NCBI RefSeq assembly: GCF_014654205.1
Contig: NZ_BNAW01000041.1
Coordinates: forward strand, 20,509-84,508
Length of the DNA: 64,000 nucleotides
Direction: 5' to 3'
Source of the DNA: Amycolatopsis bullii
GTDB lineage: Bacteria > Actinomycetota > Actinomycetes > Mycobacteriales > Pseudonocardiaceae
Position numbers and translations under genes: made by a program
Notes under the pieces: generated by a model
What the model saw: only the letters and a program-made list of their open reading frames with translations
Database searches by the model: none
What the model was told of the DNA's origin: nothing
Shown: one piece after another, positions 61,363 to 64,000 of the stretch
How positions within the stretch are numbered: the stretch's first letter is position 1
Layout of the letters: each line of letters opens with the position of its first letter

Positions 61363-62283
61363 ATGGAAGCGCCCTTTTCCGGTGTGGTGCTGGTCAGCCG
61401 CGGCGACGAGACGCTGCTCTCCGAAGCGTCCGGGTACGCACACATCGCCCACCGCGTCGAGAACACCGTCGACACGCGGTTCGCGATCGCCAGCGGCACG
61501 AAGGGGTTCACCGCGCTGGTCGTCGTGAGCCTGATCGCCGAGGGGCGGCTGGCACTGTCGACGACCGCGCGCGAGGTCCTCGGCGACGACCTGCCGCTGA
61601 TCGACGACCGGGTGACCGTCGAGCACCTGCTGACGCACACCTCCGGGATCGGCGACTACTGCGACGAAGAGGCCGAGCCACCGCCGAACCCCCTGCTCGC
61701 CACGTCGGCCGACTACCTCGCCGCGTTGGACGGCTGGCCGCAAGTTTCCCCGCCCGGCACGGAGTTCCGGTACAACAACGGCGCCTTCGTCGTGCTGGGG
61801 CTGATCGCCGAACGGATCGCGGGCATACCTTTCCCCGAGCTCGTCCACGACCGGGTCTGCCGTCCCGCCGGGATGACGGACACGGCGTTCCTCCGCTCGG
61901 ACGCGCTGCCCGCCCGGACGGCCACCGGCTACCTCGAAGACGGCCGCACCAACGTGTTCAGCCTCCCCGTGGCAGGACACGGCGACGGCGGGATCTACAG
62001 CTCCGCACCGGACTTCCGGAAGTTCTGGCCCGCGCTGCTCGACGGCCGGATCGTGCCACCCGAGTGGACGGCCAGGATGCTGCGCCCGCACGCGGACGGC
62101 TACGGGCTGGGCTTCTGGCTGCCCCGGCCCGGTGTGGTCCGGCTGGAGGGCGGCGACCACGGCGTGGCGTTCCGGAGCACGCACGAGCCGTCGTCCGGGC
62201 TGACCGCGACCCTGATCTCGAACAACCACCGAGGTGGCGGGCCCCTGCTGGGCCGGCTGGACGAGTTCTTCACGAAGGCTTGA
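61363..62283 (+). CDS. Serine hydrolase (class C beta-lactamase/EstB-like)
   Basis: 306 residues from ATG 61363; GTGs at 61333 and 61348 are alternatives. FAIASGTKGFTALVVVSLIA holds the SxxK motif (Ser-Gly-Thr-Lys), FRYNNGAFVVLGLIAERI the YxN motif, and LLTHTSGIGDYCDE the usual THTSG. The region GGDHGVAFRS replaces the KTG motif. No signal peptide, so it is cytoplasmic: more likely an esterase or peptidase than a drug-resistance beta-lactamase. Confidence 0.8.
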   Translation: MEAPFSGVVLVSRGDETLLSEASGYAHIAHRVENTVDTRFAIASGTKGFTALVVVSLIAEGRLALSTTAREVLGDDLPLIDDRVTVEHLLTHTSGIGDYCDEEAEPPPNPLLATSADYLAALDGWPQVSPPGTEFRYNNGAFVVLGLIAERIAGIPFPELVHDRVCRPAGMTDTAFLRSDALPARTATGYLEDGRTNVFSLPVAGHGDGGIYSSAPDFRKFWPALLDGRIVPPEWTARMLRPHADGYGLGFWLPRPGVVRLEGGDHGVAFRSTHEPSSGLTATLISNNHRGGGPLLGRLDEFFTKA

Positions 62284-62353
62284 CACCCTTCGGGACCAGG
62301 GCTACCTTCGGCGAATTCAATGGTCTGGCCGCATACCTTTCAAGAGGTGCCCG

Positions 62354-63895
62354 ATGGATGTTTCCGACCAGCAGACCACCCCCGACCACGCGGACGACGA
62401 CAGCGCCCGGCTGCACCAGCTGGGGTACGCCCAAGAGCTCAAACGGACGATGTCGGCGTTCTCGAACTTCGCCGTCTCCTTCACGATCATTTCGATCCTC
62501 TCCGGCTGCCTCACCCTCTACGGCACCGGGATGAAGACCGGTGGGCCGGCCGCGATGATCTGGGGCTGGGTGCTGGTCGGGTTCTTCGTGATCCTCGTCG
62601 GCCTCGGCATGGCGGAGGTGTGCTCCAGCTACCCGACCGCCGGCGGGTTGTACTACTGGGCGGCGAAACTGGCGCCCCGCAACGGTGCGGCCTGGTCGTG
62701 GTTCACCGGCTGGTTCAACCTGATCGGCCAGATCGCCGTCACGGCGGGCATCGACTTCGGCGCCGCGCTGTTCCTCAACGCGTTCCTCGACCTGCAATGG
62801 GGCTTCACGGCGACGCCGGGGCACACGATCCTGCTGCTGGCCATCATCCTCGTGGTGCACGGGCTGCTGAACACCTTCGGTGTCCGGCTGGTGGCGATCC
62901 TCAACAACGTCAGCGTCTGGTGGCACCTGGTCGGGGTGCTGGTCATCGTGTCGGTACTGGCCTTCGTGCCCGCCAAGCACCAGGAAGCCGGCTTCGTCTT
63001 CGGGCAGTTCGTCAACCAGACCGGCTGGACCTCGCCGGTCTACGTGTTCGCGCTGGGCCTCCTGCTCGCGCAGTACACGTTGACCGGCTACGACGCTTCG
63101 GCGCACATGACGGAAGAGACGAAGAACGCCGCCAAGGCCGGGCCGCGGGGCATCGTCACCTCGATCCTCGTCTCCCTGGTCGCCGGGTGGATCCTGCTGA
63201 TCGGCCTCACCTTCGCGATCCAGGACTACGACGGCGCCGTCGGTTCCGCGACCGGCGTGCCGCCCGCCCAGATCTTCATCGACGCCACCGGGGTCACCAC
63301 CGGCAAGTTCCTCCTGCTCATCTGCATCGGCGCGCAGCTGTTCTGCGGGATGTCTTCGGTGACGGCGAACTCGCGGATGATCTACGCGTTCGCCCGCGAC
63401 GGCGCGATCCCCGGCTCGGCCTTCTGGCACCGGATCAACAAGCGGACCCAGACCCCGACCAACGCCGTGTGGCTCGCCGCCATCGGCGCATTGATCCTCG
63501 CTCTGCCGTACTTGTGGAGCGCGACGGCGTACTACGCGGTCACCTCCATCGCGGTCGTGGGCCTCTACGTCGCCTACGTGATCCCGGTGTTCCTCCGGGT
63601 CCGCCGGGGCGATTCGTTCGAAGCGGGCCCGTGGAACTTCGGCAAGTGGGGGAAGCCGATCGGCATCGTCGCGTCCGTCTGGGTCGCCTGCATCTTCGTG
63701 CTGTTCATGCTTCCGCCGGCTTCGCCGATCACAGTGGACTCCTTCAACTACACGCCGGTCGCCTTCCTCGTGGTGCTGGGTGGGGCCGCCCTGTGGTGGG
63801 TGGTTTCGGCCCGGAAGTGGTTCAAGGGGCCGAAGGTCCAGGGTTCCGAGGCGGAACTGGCCGCGGTGGAACAGGAACTGAAGGAGCTGGGCTGA
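62354..63895 (+). CDS. APC-superfamily amino acid permease
   Basis: 513 residues with about 12 helices. ELKRTMSAFSNFAVSFTIIS is the typical entry to helix 1 of the amino acid/choline (ACT) branch, with MAEVCSSYPTAGGLYYWAAK, TGYDASAHMTEETKNAAKAG (loop 6-7 hallmark) and SSVTANSRMIYAFARDGAIP. It imports GABA, choline, or another amine or amino acid by proton coupling. AGAGG lies seven bases before the ATG. Last complete gene before the window edge. Confidence 0.88.
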   Translation: MDVSDQQTTPDHADDDSARLHQLGYAQELKRTMSAFSNFAVSFTIISILSGCLTLYGTGMKTGGPAAMIWGWVLVGFFVILVGLGMAEVCSSYPTAGGLYYWAAKLAPRNGAAWSWFTGWFNLIGQIAVTAGIDFGAALFLNAFLDLQWGFTATPGHTILLLAIILVVHGLLNTFGVRLVAILNNVSVWWHLVGVLVIVSVLAFVPAKHQEAGFVFGQFVNQTGWTSPVYVFALGLLLAQYTLTGYDASAHMTEETKNAAKAGPRGIVTSILVSLVAGWILLIGLTFAIQDYDGAVGSATGVPPAQIFIDATGVTTGKFLLLICIGAQLFCGMSSVTANSRMIYAFARDGAIPGSAFWHRINKRTQTPTNAVWLAAIGALILALPYLWSATAYYAVTSIAVVGLYVAYVIPVFLRVRRGDSFEAGPWNFGKWGKPIGIVASVWVACIFVLFMLPPASPITVDSFNYTPVAFLVVLGGAALWWVVSARKWFKGPKVQGSEAELAAVEQELKELG

Positions 63896-63900
63896 GCCGT

Positions 63901-63930
63901 CGTGAGTGGTAAGGCGGGGTTGGAACCCGC
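63901..63930. terminator. Truncated copy of the CGTGAGTG...GCGGGTT terminator
   Basis: CGTGAGTGGTAAG then GCGGGGTT (63914-63921) / AACCCGC (63924-63930) repeats the left half and inner stem of the terminator at 47116-47157. The right outer arm CACTCACG is absent; from 63934 the sequence changes to the GAGTCTCAGGACATCG repeat, suggesting a junction. Confidence 0.6.
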
Positions 63931-63936
63931 TGTTGA

Positions 63937-63982
63937 GTCTCAGGACATCGCCGACAGTTGATGTCTCAGGACATCGCGGACA
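63937..63982. mobile_element. Two direct repeats, likely the edge of an IS481-type insertion sequence
   Basis: GTCTCAGGACATCGCCGACA (63937-63956) and GTCTCAGGACATCGCGGACA (63963-63982) differ at one base and are 26 bases apart. The second closely resembles the terminal sequences I associate with IS481-family elements of actinomycetes (TGTCTCAGGACATCGCGGACA). No transposase gene is inside the window, so the call depends on the unseen sequence to the right. Confidence 0.45.
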
Positions 63983-64000
63983 CTGACCGGCCTGTCAGCG

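Noticed and set aside
61363..62283. Serine hydrolase as an antibiotic-resistance beta-lactamase
   Set aside because: No signal peptide and no clear KTG motif; the SxxK and YxN motifs are shared with many esterases and peptidases.

Overview
The window is a high-GC (about 70 percent) actinomycete chromosome segment. It has many GTG starts, tightly packed genes, GTGA/ATGA start-stop overlaps, -10 elements of the TANNNT type, Scr1/DUF397 regulators, SigE-family sigma factors and a PPE/EspG/WXG100 cluster. Together these point to the Pseudonocardiaceae, with Amycolatopsis or a close relative the best guess. No rRNA, tRNA or CRISPR array was seen.

Layout. 1-4793: tail of a hydroxyacyl-CoA dehydrogenase, then a four-gene ECF transporter operon (SCO2322-like secreted protein, T, fused A-A ATPase, S). 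4934-10586: oxidoreductase, GNAT acetyltransferase, ArfB-like rescue factor, purM-purF and a DUF397 pair. 10841-18050: an Scr1-type regulator divergent from a DUF574 methyltransferase, a sterol-carrier-like protein, a possible T7SS-associated protein, two tandem GH25 muramidases and two membrane proteins. 18091-26002: purL, a tandem promoter-like repeat array, a heterodimeric ABC exporter, a PPOX-fold protein and purQ-purS. 26158-36504: GMC oxidoreductase, aldehyde dehydrogenase, an ArsR/MFS divergent pair, a lower-GC membrane gene, MBL hydrolase, deacetylase, FMN reductase, purC and SAM hydrolase. 36387-47769: MOSC protein, a polar amino acid ABC operon with three paralogous binding proteins, purB, a galactonate-type sugar acid cluster and a TetR regulator. 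47804-51866: SigE-family sigma plus a membrane partner, threonine aldolase, HAD phosphatase and a second DUF574 methyltransferase. 51968-58080: aminotransferase and a six-gene type VII secretion substrate module. 58204-64000: purD, GDPD phosphodiesterase, serine hydrolase, amino acid permease and what looks like an insertion-sequence edge.

How it fits together. Eight de novo purine genes (purF, D, L, Q, S, M, C, B) are scattered over 52 kb among unrelated genes. purN, purE/K and purH are not here. The ECF operon, amino acid ABC operon, galactonate cluster and T7SS module each look like self-contained units.

The most unusual signal is a family of intergenic elements at 20.5-20.9 kb (three tandem copies), 25.0 kb, 27.8 kb and, weakly, 59.7 kb. 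Each begins with a TGTGGACAACTC-like box and contains a match to the mycobacterial recA-independent DNA-damage promoter (TTGTCRGTG-N8-TANNNT). The triple array points directly at the ABC exporter, whose two ATPase domains have lost complementary motifs so that only one composite ATP site remains intact.
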